Of a stretch of DNA of 64,000 nt, positions 39,236-46,926 are shown in pieces (positions within the stretch are counted from its first letter, which is position 1; each line of letters begins with the position of its first letter). The translations under genes and the position numbers were made by a program. Source of the DNA: Streptomyces bauhiniae (lineage in GTDB: Bacteria > Actinomycetota > Actinomycetes > Streptomycetales > Streptomycetaceae); contig NZ_SRRT01000006.1 in NCBI RefSeq assembly GCF_004784475.1, positions 554,840-618,839 on the forward strand, given 5' to 3'. The notes under the pieces are model-generated. The model ran no database searches. It was not told the origin of the DNA and worked only from the letters and a program-made list of their open reading frames with translations.

Positions 39236-40828
39236 ATGGCGGACACGCAGACGGCCAAGGCGGGCCAGGCGGAGCCCGAGCAGCCGGAGAAGCAGCCGAA
39301 GAGCGTACGAGTGGTTCTGCTCGCGCTCATGATCGCCATGATGCTGGCGATGCTGGACAACATGATCGTGGGCACCGCGATGCCCACCATCGTGGGCGAA
39401 CTGGGCGGGCTCGAGCACCTGTCCTGGGTCGTGACGGGGTACACCCTCGCCACCGCGGCCTCGACCCCGGTCTGGGGCAAGATCGGTGACATGTACGGGC
39501 GCAAGGGCGCCTTCCTCGGCTCGATCGTGATCTTCCTGATCGGCTCCGCGCTGAGCGGTATGGCCCAGGGGATGGGCGAGCTGATCGCGTTCCGGGCCGT
39601 CCAGGGTCTGGGCGCCGGTGGTCTGATGGTCGGCGTCATGGCGATCATCGGCGACCTGATTCCGCCGCGTGAGCGGGGCAAGTACCAGGGCATGATGGCC
39701 GGCGTCATGGCGCTGGCGATGATCGGCGGCCCGCTGGTCGGTGGCACCATCACCGACAACTGGGGCTGGCGCTGGACCTTCTACATCAACCTGCCGCTCG
39801 GCGCGGTCGCGCTGGCGCTGGTTTCGGCGGTGCTGCACCTGCCGAAGAAGCGGGCCAAGGCGGGCATCGACTACCTCGGCGTGGTCCTGCTGACCGTCGG
39901 CATCACCGCGATCGTGCTGGTCACCACGTGGGGCGGTACCGAGTACGCCTGGACCTCCGCGCGGATCATGGAGCTGACCGCCCTCGGCGTGGTCTCGCTG
40001 GTCGGGTTCGTGTTCTGGCAGACCAAGGCCGCCGAGCCGGTGCTGCCGCTGCACATCTTCAAGAGCCTGAACTTCACCCTGATGTCCCTCATCGGCTTCG
40101 TCACCGGCTTCGTGATGTTCGGCGCGACGCTCTTCCTGCCGCTGTACCAGCAGGCCGTGCAGGGTGCCTCCGCCACCAACTCCGGGCTGCTGCTCCTGCC
40201 GATGCTCGGCGCGATGCTGGTGACCTCGATGGTCGCGGGCCGGGTCACCACGAACAGCGGCCGCTACAAGGTCTTCCCGGTGGCCGGCGGGGTGCTGATG
40301 ATCGTCGGGCTGTACCTGATGTCCACGATGGACACCGACACCACCCGGCTGACCTCCGGTATCTACATGGCCGTGGTCGGCGCGGGCATGGGCTGCCTGA
40401 TGCAGGTGACCATGCTGGTCGCGCAGAACAGCGTGGAAATGAAGGACATGGGCGTCGCGTCCTCCTCCGCCACCCTGTTCCGTACGCTCGGCTCCTCGTT
40501 CGGTGTGGCCGTCATGGGCGCCCTGTTCAACAACCGGGTGCAGGACGTGATGACCGAGCGCGCCGGTGCGCTGGGCAAGGGCATCACCGAGAAGTCCGCC
40601 CAGCTCGACGCGGCCAGCCTGGCCAAGCTGCCGGCCGCGGCACGGGAGGCGTACCAGCACGCGGTGTCCGCGGGCACCCACTCCGCCTTCCTCCTCGGCT
40701 CCGCCATCGCCGTCGTCGTCCTCGTCGCGGCCGTCTTCGTCAAGGAGGTCCCCCTCCGCGGCGGCCCCGCGAAGCCGTCCACCGACCCCACGGACGCGAT
40801 CCCGGCCCCGGCGATCGAAGCGGTCTGA
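39236..40828 (+). CDS. DHA2-family MFS multidrug efflux transporter (EmrB/QacA type)
   Basis: 530 residues with about 14 hydrophobic helices. Family motifs: L-D-N-M-I-V-G-T-A-M-P-T-I in helix 1, G-K-I-G-D-M-Y-G-R-K between helices 2 and 3, and G-G-P-L-V-G-G in helix 5 (motif C of antiporters). It exchanges protons for drugs or natural products. AGGGGGAG lies ten bases before ATG 39236; the in-frame GTG 39227 is one base from it and therefore rejected. Expression is likely controlled by the divergent TetR. A strong terminator follows. Confidence 0.93.
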   Translation: MADTQTAKAGQAEPEQPEKQPKSVRVVLLALMIAMMLAMLDNMIVGTAMPTIVGELGGLEHLSWVVTGYTLATAASTPVWGKIGDMYGRKGAFLGSIVIFLIGSALSGMAQGMGELIAFRAVQGLGAGGLMVGVMAIIGDLIPPRERGKYQGMMAGVMALAMIGGPLVGGTITDNWGWRWTFYINLPLGAVALALVSAVLHLPKKRAKAGIDYLGVVLLTVGITAIVLVTTWGGTEYAWTSARIMELTALGVVSLVGFVFWQTKAAEPVLPLHIFKSLNFTLMSLIGFVTGFVMFGATLFLPLYQQAVQGASATNSGLLLLPMLGAMLVTSMVAGRVTTNSGRYKVFPVAGGVLMIVGLYLMSTMDTDTTRLTSGIYMAVVGAGMGCLMQVTMLVAQNSVEMKDMGVASSSATLFRTLGSSFGVAVMGALFNNRVQDVMTERAGALGKGITEKSAQLDAASLAKLPAAAREAYQHAVSAGTHSAFLLGSAIAVVVLVAAVFVKEVPLRGGPAKPSTDPTDAIPAPAIEAV

Positions 40829-40842
40829 CCGCCCCGACCCCA

Positions 40843-40877
40843 CGAAGGCCCCCCGACCATCGGTCGGGGGGCCTTCG
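40843..40877 (+). terminator. hairpin terminator after the MFS gene
   Basis: A 16-bp perfect stem (40843-40858 with 40862-40877) around ATC. No T run, as is usual in Streptomyces. Confidence 0.85.
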
Positions 40878-40987
40878 GCGATCCGCCGGGGCCTGGGCGG
40901 CCGCACCGGGAACGGCGGAAGGGCTGCCGGCCCACGGCCTCCGGCTCCGGGTCTCGCCGCTTCCGGTCTCCTGCCTTGCGGCCCACG

Positions 40988-41167
40988 CCCACGGCCACCG
41001 GCCTCCGGCCCATGGCCACCGGCCTCCGGCCCCCGGCCCCCGGTCACCGGCCTCCGGCCCACGGCCACCGGCCTCCGGCCCACGGCCACCGGCCTCCGGC
41101 CCCCGGCCCCCGGTCACCGGCCTCCGGCCTCCGGCCTCCGGCCTCCGGCCTCCGGCCTCCGGCCTCC
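40988..41167. repeat. compound tandem array: two 70-bp repeats plus seven GGCCTCC heptads
   Basis: Bases 40988-41057 and 41058-41127 are direct copies differing at one position. Each copy contains two 21-base subunits of the type ACGGCCACCGGCCTCCGGCC. From 41119 to 41167 the heptad GGCCTCC is repeated seven times without change. Similar degenerate GGC-rich sequence continues on both sides (about 40920-41330). Open frames run through it on both strands and encode only Arg-Pro-Pro-Ala-Ser-Gly repeats, so I do not call a gene. It lies between the MFS terminator and the 3' end of cseC. Confidence 0.85.
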
Positions 41168-41407
41168 GGCCTTGCGGCTCCCGGTCCCCCGCTTTGCGGC
41201 TCCGGGCTTTCCGGTCCCCGGCCCCCGGTCCGGGTCTTGCCGCTCCCGGTCTCCGGCCTTGCGGCCCCCCGGCCCTCGGCCCCTGCCTCCGGGCCCTCGG
41301 CCCCGGGGACATTGGTCTCCGACCCTGCGGTCTGTCTGGCGACCCGCGCGCTTCGCCGGTCCGGCGGGGCCCGCGTGTCTCCGCGTCGCGCCCCCGCCGG
41401 GAGGCGT

Positions 41408-42739
41408 TCAGCCCCGCAGGGTCGGGGGGACCGTGTAGCTGCCCGTGGCTGTAGGGGCGTGTTCCGGGAGCCAGAGGACGGCTATCGCGCCCTCGCCGTG
41501 GGGGTGGATGTTGCGGAAGGTGAGGCGGGCGCCGAGGACGCGGGCCTGGCCGGCGGCGATGGTGAGGCCGAGGCCGTGGCCCTGGCCGGCGCGGTCCTCG
41601 CTGCCGGTACGGAAGCGGAGCGGGCCCTCGGCGAGGAGAGCCTCGGGGAAGCCGGGGCCGTGGTCGCGTATCCGGATCACCCGGCCCTCGACGGTCACCT
41701 CGATGGGCGGCTCGCCGTGCCGGGCGGCGTTGGTCAGCAGGTTGAGCAGCACCCGCTCCAGTCGGCGCGGGTCGGTGGTGACCTCGGACTCGTGCACCAC
41801 CCGTACCGCGATCTCCGGGTCCTTCGCGGCCACGCGCCGGGCGACGAACTCGCCCAGCATGATGTCCTGCAGCTCGGCCCGCTCGGAGGCCCCGTCCAGC
41901 CGGGCCACCTCCAGCACGTCCTCCACCAGCGTGCGCATCGCCTTGGCCCGGTCCAGCACCAGCTCCGTGGGCCGGCCGGGCGGCAGCAGCTCGGCGGCCG
42001 TGAGCAGCCCGGTCACCGGCGTACGCAGCTCGTGCGCGATGTCGGCCGTGACCCGCCGCTCCGCCTCCAGCCGCTGCCGCAGCGCGTCCGCCATGGCGTC
42101 CACCGCGCGGGCCAGGTCGTCGGCCTCGTCCCGTACGACCCCGCCGATGGCCTCCCGTACCCGTACGTCGGTCTCGCCGGTCGCCAGTTGGTTCGCGGCG
42201 ACGGCGGCCTTGCGCAGGCGCCGGGAGAGCTGGCCGCCGATCACCACGCCGAGCGCGCTGCCGCCGAGGACCACCGCGATGGAGCCGATGAGCAGCGCCT
42301 GGTCGAGGTCGGCCAGCACGTCCGCGGACTTGTCCGGGAAGGCGCCGTGCAGCGAGAGCACATGCCCGTTCTTGACCGGCACCGCCGCCCAGATGTCCGG
42401 CTCGCCGCTGCCCGTGTCGCTGACGTAACTGGCCCGGCGCCCCTCCTCCACCTTGGCCCGCAGCTCGGCCGGGAGGGCGGGGTCGTCGATCTTGATGCTG
42501 GGGAAGTTGGGCCGCCCCGCGAGTTCATAGTTGCGCTGGGCGAGCTGGACCCGCTGGTTCGCCAGGTCACGGGCGTTGTCCAGCATGGAGACCCGCGCCG
42601 CGTTGTGCACGACCAGGCTCAGCGCGATGGCCACCAGACCCGCGACGAGCGCGATGGCCGCGCTCAGCTTCCACCGCAGACCGGTGCGCAGGCCGACGCC
42701 CGCCACCCGCCGCACCGGACGTCCGAAGAGACTCCGCAT
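41408..42739 (-). CDS. cseC: CseC-type sensor histidine kinase of the SigE system
   Basis: 443 residues. One N-terminal membrane helix (about 27-45), an extracytoplasmic sensor of about 110 residues and a second helix (about 155-180). The HAMP/linker, HisKA with H in T-A-D-I-A-H-E-L-R-T-P-V, and HATPase (G-H-G-L-G-L-T) follow. In Streptomyces coelicolor CseC senses cell-wall damage and phosphorylates CseB, which activates sigE; the order sigE-cseA-cseB-cseC is identical here, hence the name. ATG 42739 starts eight bases after cseB. No clear terminator follows, only the repeat array. Confidence 0.9.
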   Translation of the reverse strand: MRSLFGRPVRRVAGVGLRTGLRWKLSAAIALVAGLVAIALSLVVHNAARVSMLDNARDLANQRVQLAQRNYELAGRPNFPSIKIDDPALPAELRAKVEEGRRASYVSDTGSGEPDIWAAVPVKNGHVLSLHGAFPDKSADVLADLDQALLIGSIAVVLGGSALGVVIGGQLSRRLRKAAVAANQLATGETDVRVREAIGGVVRDEADDLARAVDAMADALRQRLEAERRVTADIAHELRTPVTGLLTAAELLPPGRPTELVLDRAKAMRTLVEDVLEVARLDGASERAELQDIMLGEFVARRVAAKDPEIAVRVVHESEVTTDPRRLERVLLNLLTNAARHGEPPIEVTVEGRVIRIRDHGPGFPEALLAEGPLRFRTGSEDRAGQGHGLGLTIAAGQARVLGARLTFRNIHPHGEGAIAVLWLPEHAPTATGSYTVPPTLRG

Positions 42740-42747
42740 GACCGCCC

Positions 42748-43452
42748 TCAGCCCCGCAGCTTGTAGCCGAAGCCGCGGACCGTCTCGATCCGGTCCTGGC
42801 CGATCTTCTGCCGCAGCCGCTGCACATGGACGTCGACCACGCGGGTGTCCCCGCCCCAGCCGTAGTCCCAGACCCGCTCCAGCAGCTTGTCGCGGGAGAG
42901 CACGGTGCCCGGCGCGCCGGAGAACTCCAGCAGCAGCCGCATCTCGGTCGGGGTGAGCGCCACCGGCACCCCGGCCCGCCGCACCTCCATGCCCTCGGTG
43001 TCCACCTCCAGCTCGCCGAAGGTCAGCACCCCGTCACTGTCCGCCGGACCGTCGGCCCCGGCACCGGCCGAGTGCCCGGCGTGCCCGAAGCGGCGCAGCA
43101 CCGCCCGGATGCGGGCGACCAGCACCGCGCCGTCGAACGGCTTGGTCACGTAGTCGTCGGCGCCCGCCTCCAGGCCCAGCACCACATCGATGGAGTCCGC
43201 CCGCGCCGACAGCATGATCACCGGCACCGTCGACTCGTCCCGGATGCGGCGGCACAGGCTGACCCCGTCGAGCCCCGGCACCATCACGTCCAGCAGCGCG
43301 ATGTCGGGCCGGTCGGCGCGGAACGCCGCGAGCCCGGACAGCCCGTCGGGCATGGCGGTGACCGCGAAGCCGTCCCGCTCCAGGGCGAGCTGGGTGGCCT
43401 CACGGATGACGTCGTCGTCCTCGACGAACAGGACGTGCGTGTGCTCTGGCAT
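42748..43452 (-). CDS. cseB: CseB-type OmpR-family response regulator
   Basis: 234 residues. Receiver domain with the acidic E-D-D-D pocket at 11-14, phospho-acceptor D55 in L-L-D-V-M-V-P-G and K in V-T-K-P-F. The C-terminal winged helix ends V-D-V-H-V-Q-R-L-R-Q-K-I and G-F-G-Y-K-L. A Gly/Ala/Asp-rich linker joins them. In the known system it activates the sigE promoter. It lies 36 bases after cseA and eight before cseC, so the genes are co-transcribed. Confidence 0.93.
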   Translation of the reverse strand: MPEHTHVLFVEDDDVIREATQLALERDGFAVTAMPDGLSGLAAFRADRPDIALLDVMVPGLDGVSLCRRIRDESTVPVIMLSARADSIDVVLGLEAGADDYVTKPFDGAVLVARIRAVLRRFGHAGHSAGAGADGPADSDGVLTFGELEVDTEGMEVRRAGVPVALTPTEMRLLLEFSGAPGTVLSRDKLLERVWDYGWGGDTRVVDVHVQRLRQKIGQDRIETVRGFGYKLRG

Positions 43453-43488
43453 CCGGTGCTCTCAGTCCTCGTGATGTAGGGCGGCGCG

Positions 43489-44148
43489 TCAGTCGCCGGG
43501 CACGGGGCTCGGCTCGTGGCCCACCGCCCCGCTGTAGTCCGTGTGCACGGGCTTGCCCGCCACGAACCGGCCCGCCTTCCACGTATAGGGGACGACGTCC
43601 TCGCCGGACGGGCTGGAGATCGGGTCCCCCCGGCTGTACACCTGCTTGGTCACGGTCAGCGCGCCCTGGTCGATCTCCGCGTAGACCGGCGACTCCTCGG
43701 TCTTGAACACGTTCCGGTACGAGCCCCCGCTCTCCCGGTACACATACGCGCCGATCCCGACCGCGTCGGCGCAGGTCAGCACGTTGACCACGACGTCGGA
43801 ACGGTCCGAGTCGGTCAGGTCGCCGTAGGAGACGTCCACCGGATAGTCGTCGCCGCTGCCGCACGGCTTCAGCTCGTGCTTGACGGCCGCCGAGACCGCC
43901 GGGTCCCGCTTCAGCAGGCTCACCGCGTTCACACGGTGGTAGCCGGCCGCCGGACTGGAGGAGGGGGAGGCGGGCGCCGCGCCGGCCACGGCGGAGGCGT
44001 GCGCCGGGCCCTCGTCCCGCGCGCCGGTGCCCCCGGCGCCGCAGGCGGTCGCGGACATGCCGACGGCGGCGATCCCGGCCACCGCCAGGATCACCGCGCG
44101 TACGCCTCGGACACGTCTGGGGCCTCTCGTTTGGATCAGGCCGCGCAA
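43489..44148 (-). CDS. cseA: CseA-type lipoprotein, modulator of the SigE signal system
   Basis: 219 residues. A basic N-terminus, hydrophobic core (A-V-I-L-A-V-A-G-I-A-A-V-G) and lipobox S-A-T-A-C place lipid-modified C36 at the mature end. The rest is a secreted domain of unknown fold. In S. coelicolor CseA dampens sigE expression. The start is most likely TTG 44148: AGGAG lies eight bases upstream within the sigE coding region, and no ATG or GTG gives a proper signal peptide. This makes cseA overlap the end of sigE by 13 bases. The first ten codons coincide with a sequence matching the MITE terminal repeat. Confidence 0.85.
   Translation of the reverse strand: MRGLIQTRGPRRVRGVRAVILAVAGIAAVGMSATACGAGGTGARDEGPAHASAVAGAAPASPSSSPAAGYHRVNAVSLLKRDPAVSAAVKHELKPCGSGDDYPVDVSYGDLTDSDRSDVVVNVLTCADAVGIGAYVYRESGGSYRNVFKTEESPVYAEIDQGALTVTKQVYSRGDPISSPSGEDVVPYTWKAGRFVAGKPVHTDYSGAVGHEPSPVPGD
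44117..44138. repeat. isolated match to the MITE terminal repeat at the sigE/cseA junction
   Basis: CTGGGGCCTCTCGTTTGGAT plus CA agrees with the 22-bp terminal repeat at 36638-36659 at 20 of 22 positions, but no partner copy lies nearby. It spans the sigE stop codon and cseA codons 4-11. It may be a relic of an inserted end or a chance or ancestral similarity. Confidence 0.5.
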
Positions 44149-44675
44149 CGCTCCCGCTCCTCACGCTCCAGCGCGCGTGCATCGAGGTCGCGGGCCTCCA
44201 GCTCCTCGCGGAGGCGGGCGAGCGCCCGGTGCAGCGTGCTCTTGACCGTGCCCGCGGACATGCCGAGGGCCGCGGCCGTCTCTTCCGTGGACATCTGCTC
44301 CCAGTGTCGCAGGACCACGACACTGCGCTGCTTGGGAGCGAGCACCTTCAGGATGTCCATCAGCAGCGCGCGGTCGGCGTACTGCTCGGTGGAGTCCGCG
44401 ACCGGGCCCTCGGGGAGCTGCTCGGTCGGCACCTCCTCCAGCTTGCGCGCCCGCCACCACTCCGTACGGGTGTTGATCATGACGCGGCGCAGATAGGCGT
44501 CGGCCAGCCGCTTGTCGGCGATGCCGTCCCAGCGGCCGTAGGTGCGGGCCAGCGCGGTCTGGAGCAGGTCCTGCGCGTCCACCGGGTCCGGCACCAGACG
44601 GCGGGCACTGCGCAGCAGCGCGTCCTGCCGGGTCCGTACGTACTCCTCGAACTCGAGCACCTCGCCCTGCGCCAT
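44136..44675 (-). CDS. sigE: ECF sigma factor SigE
   Basis: 179 residues. Region 2 (R-T-R-Q-D-A-L-L-R-S-A-R-R-L, D-A-Q-D-L-L-Q-T-A-L-A-R-T-Y) and region 4 (L-A-P-K-Q-R-S-V-V-V-L-R-H-W, S-T-E-E-T-A-A-A-L-G-M-S, V-K-S-T-L-H-R-A-L-A-R-L) are both present, with no extra domains. SigE directs the envelope-stress response in Streptomyces and is controlled by the CseB/CseC pair encoded just downstream. No anti-sigma gene is adjacent, which fits control at the level of transcription. ATG 44675; a weak GGAAGG lies upstream. Confidence 0.95.
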   Translation of the reverse strand: MAQGEVLEFEEYVRTRQDALLRSARRLVPDPVDAQDLLQTALARTYGRWDGIADKRLADAYLRRVMINTRTEWWRARKLEEVPTEQLPEGPVADSTEQYADRALLMDILKVLAPKQRSVVVLRHWEQMSTEETAAALGMSAGTVKSTLHRALARLREELEARDLDARALEREERERCAA

Positions 44676-44765
44676 GTCCCGACCGCCTTCCGTGTTCCCC
44701 GTCGCCCCGGTCCACGCCGGGGCCTTCTTCCCACCGGCCCGGTGGTCCGCCGGGCACGGAACGAA

Positions 44766-44794
44766 GCTACGGAGCGGTTGTCACGGGGTTGTCC
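44766..44794 (-). promoter_or_regulatory. candidate sigE promoter (GACAAC ... CCGTAG)
   Basis: On the reverse strand GGACAACC (44794-44787) is followed about 16 bases later by CTCCGTAG (within 44775-44766), about 90 bases before the sigE ATG. A plausible ECF-like or CseB-dependent promoter; not confirmed. Confidence 0.3.
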
Positions 44795-44947
44795 GAGGAA
44801 GCCTGCGGCCGGCACTCGGCTGTCCGTCGGTTGTGTAACAGCCGTGAGCCGGGGGTAAGGAAAGCGCCCGTTATTTCCCTTTATGTGGTGCTTTGTTGGG
44901 GTGGTCAGGCCGTGACGGACGGCCGGTGGCTGTGACCTTCCTGTGGG

Positions 44948-45823
44948 TCAGCCGAGCGGCAGCCGGTACATCCCGCCGGGCAGCGGCTCCACCAGACCGT
45001 CCGTGACGAGGCCGTCGAGCGCGCGGGCCCGCTGCACCGGCTCGTGCCACACCCGGTCCAGCGCCGTCTGCGGCACCGGGACATGCGCGTCCCGCAGCAC
45101 CGCGAGCAGCTTCCCGCGCACCTGGCGGTCGGTGCCGGCGTAGGTCTGCCCGCGCCGGGGCGGACCCTCGTGCTCCGGCTTGCCCGCGAGCCGCCAGGCG
45201 CACTGCGCGGCGATCGGGCAGCGGTGGCACTCCTCGTTCTTCGCCGTGCACACCAGCGCGCCCAGCTCCATGGAGGCAGCCGCCCAGCGCGCGGCGGTGT
45301 CGTCCTCCTCGGGCAGCAGCTCACGGGCGAGCCGGCGCTCGGCGGCCGTGGTGGCGTTCGGCGGGTAGCGCACGCCGGTCACCGCACGCGCGAAGACCCG
45401 GCGCACATTGGTGTCCAGCACCGGGTGCCGCTGCCCGTAGGCGAACGAGGCCACGGCGGCGGCCGTGTACTCCCCGATGCCGGGCAGCGCCAACAGTTGG
45501 GCGTGGTCGGTGGGTACGTCCCCGCCGTGCCGCTCCGTTATGGCGACGGCCGCGCCGTGCAGCCGGAGCGCGCGGCGCGGGTAGCCGAGCCGGCCCCAGG
45601 CGCGCACCGCCTCGCCGGGCGGCTCCTTGGCCAGGTCGGCGGGGCGGGGCCAGCGGGCGAGCCACTGCTCGTAGACCGGCAGCACCCGGCTGACCGGGGT
45701 CTGCTGGAGCATGAACTCACTGACCATCACGCCCCAGGGCCCCGCTTCCGGGCGGCGCCAGGGGAGGTCGCGGGCGTGGGAGTCGAACCAGTCGATCACG
45801 GGGGCGTGAAGCTTCTCAGTCAT
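44948..45823 (-). CDS. mutY: A/G-specific adenine glycosylase
   Basis: Removes adenine mispaired with 8-oxoguanine. 291 residues. The helix-hairpin-helix L-P-G-I-G-E-Y-T-A-A-A-V is followed by the catalytic Asp in V-L-D-T-N-V-R-R-V, and the [4Fe-4S] loop has the exact C-x6-C-x2-C-x5-C spacing (C-T-A-K-N-E-E-C-H-R-C then C). The C-terminal domain that recognises 8-oxoG in longer MutY is short here. ATG 45823 has GGAAGG upstream. The longer open frame to 46048 adds unrelated residues. It sits near disA and radA in a genome-maintenance neighbourhood. Confidence 0.95.
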   Translation of the reverse strand: MTEKLHAPVIDWFDSHARDLPWRRPEAGPWGVMVSEFMLQQTPVSRVLPVYEQWLARWPRPADLAKEPPGEAVRAWGRLGYPRRALRLHGAAVAITERHGGDVPTDHAQLLALPGIGEYTAAAVASFAYGQRHPVLDTNVRRVFARAVTGVRYPPNATTAAERRLARELLPEEDDTAARWAAASMELGALVCTAKNEECHRCPIAAQCAWRLAGKPEHEGPPRRGQTYAGTDRQVRGKLLAVLRDAHVPVPQTALDRVWHEPVQRARALDGLVTDGLVEPLPGGMYRLPLG

Positions 45824-45992
45824 GGCCTTCCGATCCTGCCACGCCGCACGCGGACCGCGTGGGTCACCGCCCGTGCACGGAGCGTCGCGCTCGGCACAAG
45901 ATGCCGGTGCGCGAGGGAAGTTACCGGGATGATGATCCGGAAAAGTTGATGAGAGGGCGGCGGGGGACGCGAGTCGTGGGCATGATCTCTCG

Positions 45993-45998
45993 TAGAGT
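45993..45998 (+). promoter_or_regulatory. -10 box (TAGAGT) of a leaderless transcript
   Basis: Ends six bases before GTG 46005; no Shine-Dalgarno. Confidence 0.5.
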
Positions 45999-46004
45999 TC
46001 CCGC

Positions 46005-46844
46005 GTGGGATCTCTGCGCAATCCGGTCGGGCCGCTTCCCTCCTCCATCTACTGGCGACGGAGGGTCGTCATCGTGTCCGTGATCGCCCTGTTGGCGCTC
46101 GTGGTCACCTGGATCGTCGTGTCGGGCGGCGGGGGAGGCAAGAACGGTGCCAACGGGCCCGACGGCAAGAATCCCGCCTCCACGATCACGCCGGGCCCCA
46201 CGTCCTCGGGCCCCGCGATCAGCCAACACCCCGGCGGACGCGACGAGTCGGGCGGTGGCGGCTCCGGTGACGGCGGTTCCGGCGACGGCTCCGGCTCGGG
46301 TGACGGGTCGGGCGACGGCTCCGGTTCGGACGGCTCCGGTGACGGTGACTCCGGCTCAGGTACGGGCGGTTCGGGCTCGGCGTCCGGCACGGGCGGCGGC
46401 AGTGTCGGCGCGGGCGACGCGCTGGCCGCGTCCTCCCCGCTCCCGGTGTGCGCGCCGGGCAAGGTCACGGTGAGCCTGCGCAGCAAGCACAACTCCTTCT
46501 CGCCGGACGAGACCCCCACCTTCGAACTCACCGTCCGCAACAGCTCGTCCGGCGACTGCAAGGTCGACCTCGGCCCCGAGCACACGATCCTCGCGATCAC
46601 CCCGGCCGACGGCGACGACCCCTACTGGTCCTCCGACGACTGCCCCAAGGGCACCAAGAGCCTGGTCTTCCGCGTCCCGGCCGAGGAGAGCATCACCTAC
46701 ACGGTCAAGTGGGACCGCCACCCGAGCGCCGCCAAGTGCGCGACCCCGCCGGCCGGCAAGGCGAAGCCGGGCACATACCTGTTGGAGGCCAAGGCATCGG
46801 GCTTCGCCAAGACCCAGACGTCGTTCGTCCTGTCGGCGGACTAG
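46005..46844 (+). CDS. membrane-anchored protein with Gly/Ser/Asp-repeat linker
   Basis: 279 residues, function unknown. One membrane helix near the N-terminus (about 20-40) is followed by a long flexible linker of G-S-G-D repeats (about 75-135). A compact C-terminal domain (about 145-278) has four cysteines and Ig-like beta-strand patterning (F-E-L-T-V-R-N-S-S, Y-T-V-K-W-D, T-Y-L-L-E-A-K-A). The organisation is that of a domain held away from the membrane on a tether. The GTG 46005 start is supported by a -10 box six bases upstream. It lies between mutY and disA, the latter convergent. Confidence 0.7.
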   Translation: MGSLRNPVGPLPSSIYWRRRVVIVSVIALLALVVTWIVVSGGGGGKNGANGPDGKNPASTITPGPTSSGPAISQHPGGRDESGGGGSGDGGSGDGSGSGDGSGDGSGSDGSGDGDSGSGTGGSGSASGTGGGSVGAGDALAASSPLPVCAPGKVTVSLRSKHNSFSPDETPTFELTVRNSSSGDCKVDLGPEHTILAITPADGDDPYWSSDDCPKGTKSLVFRVPAEESITYTVKWDRHPSAAKCATPPAGKAKPGTYLLEAKASGFAKTQTSFVLSAD

Positions 46845-46868
46845 AGGCTGGGATGCCGGTCGAGCTGT

Positions 46869-46925
46869 GAGTTTTTAGGGGCGCGGGGAACTGCGCGACC
46901 AGCCCCCACGCACCCGCACCCGAAA
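46869..46925. repeat. recurrent Streptomyces 3'-end palindromic repeat, probable bidirectional terminator
   Basis: TTTTTAGGGGCGCGGGGAAC and the following TGCGCGACCAGCCCC form a nested hairpin: GGGGC at 46878-46882 pairs with GCCCC at 46902-46906, and GCGC at 46881-46884 with GCGC at 46893-46896. I recognise this wording as a repeat found at many gene ends in Streptomyces. Here it fills the gap between two converging genes. Confidence 0.65.
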
Positions 46926-46926
46926 A

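Noticed and set aside
39158..41089. 643-codon open frame on the minus strand
   Set aside because: Antisense to the MFS transporter gene with low-complexity His/Gln/Asp content; not a gene.
40988..41167. CRISPR array
   Set aside because: Repeats are directly abutting without unique spacers, and no cas genes are present.
40976..42766. 596-codon plus-strand frame through the repeat array and across cseC
   Set aside because: Antisense to cseC; the repeat part encodes only Arg-Pro-Pro-Ala-Ser-Gly repeats.
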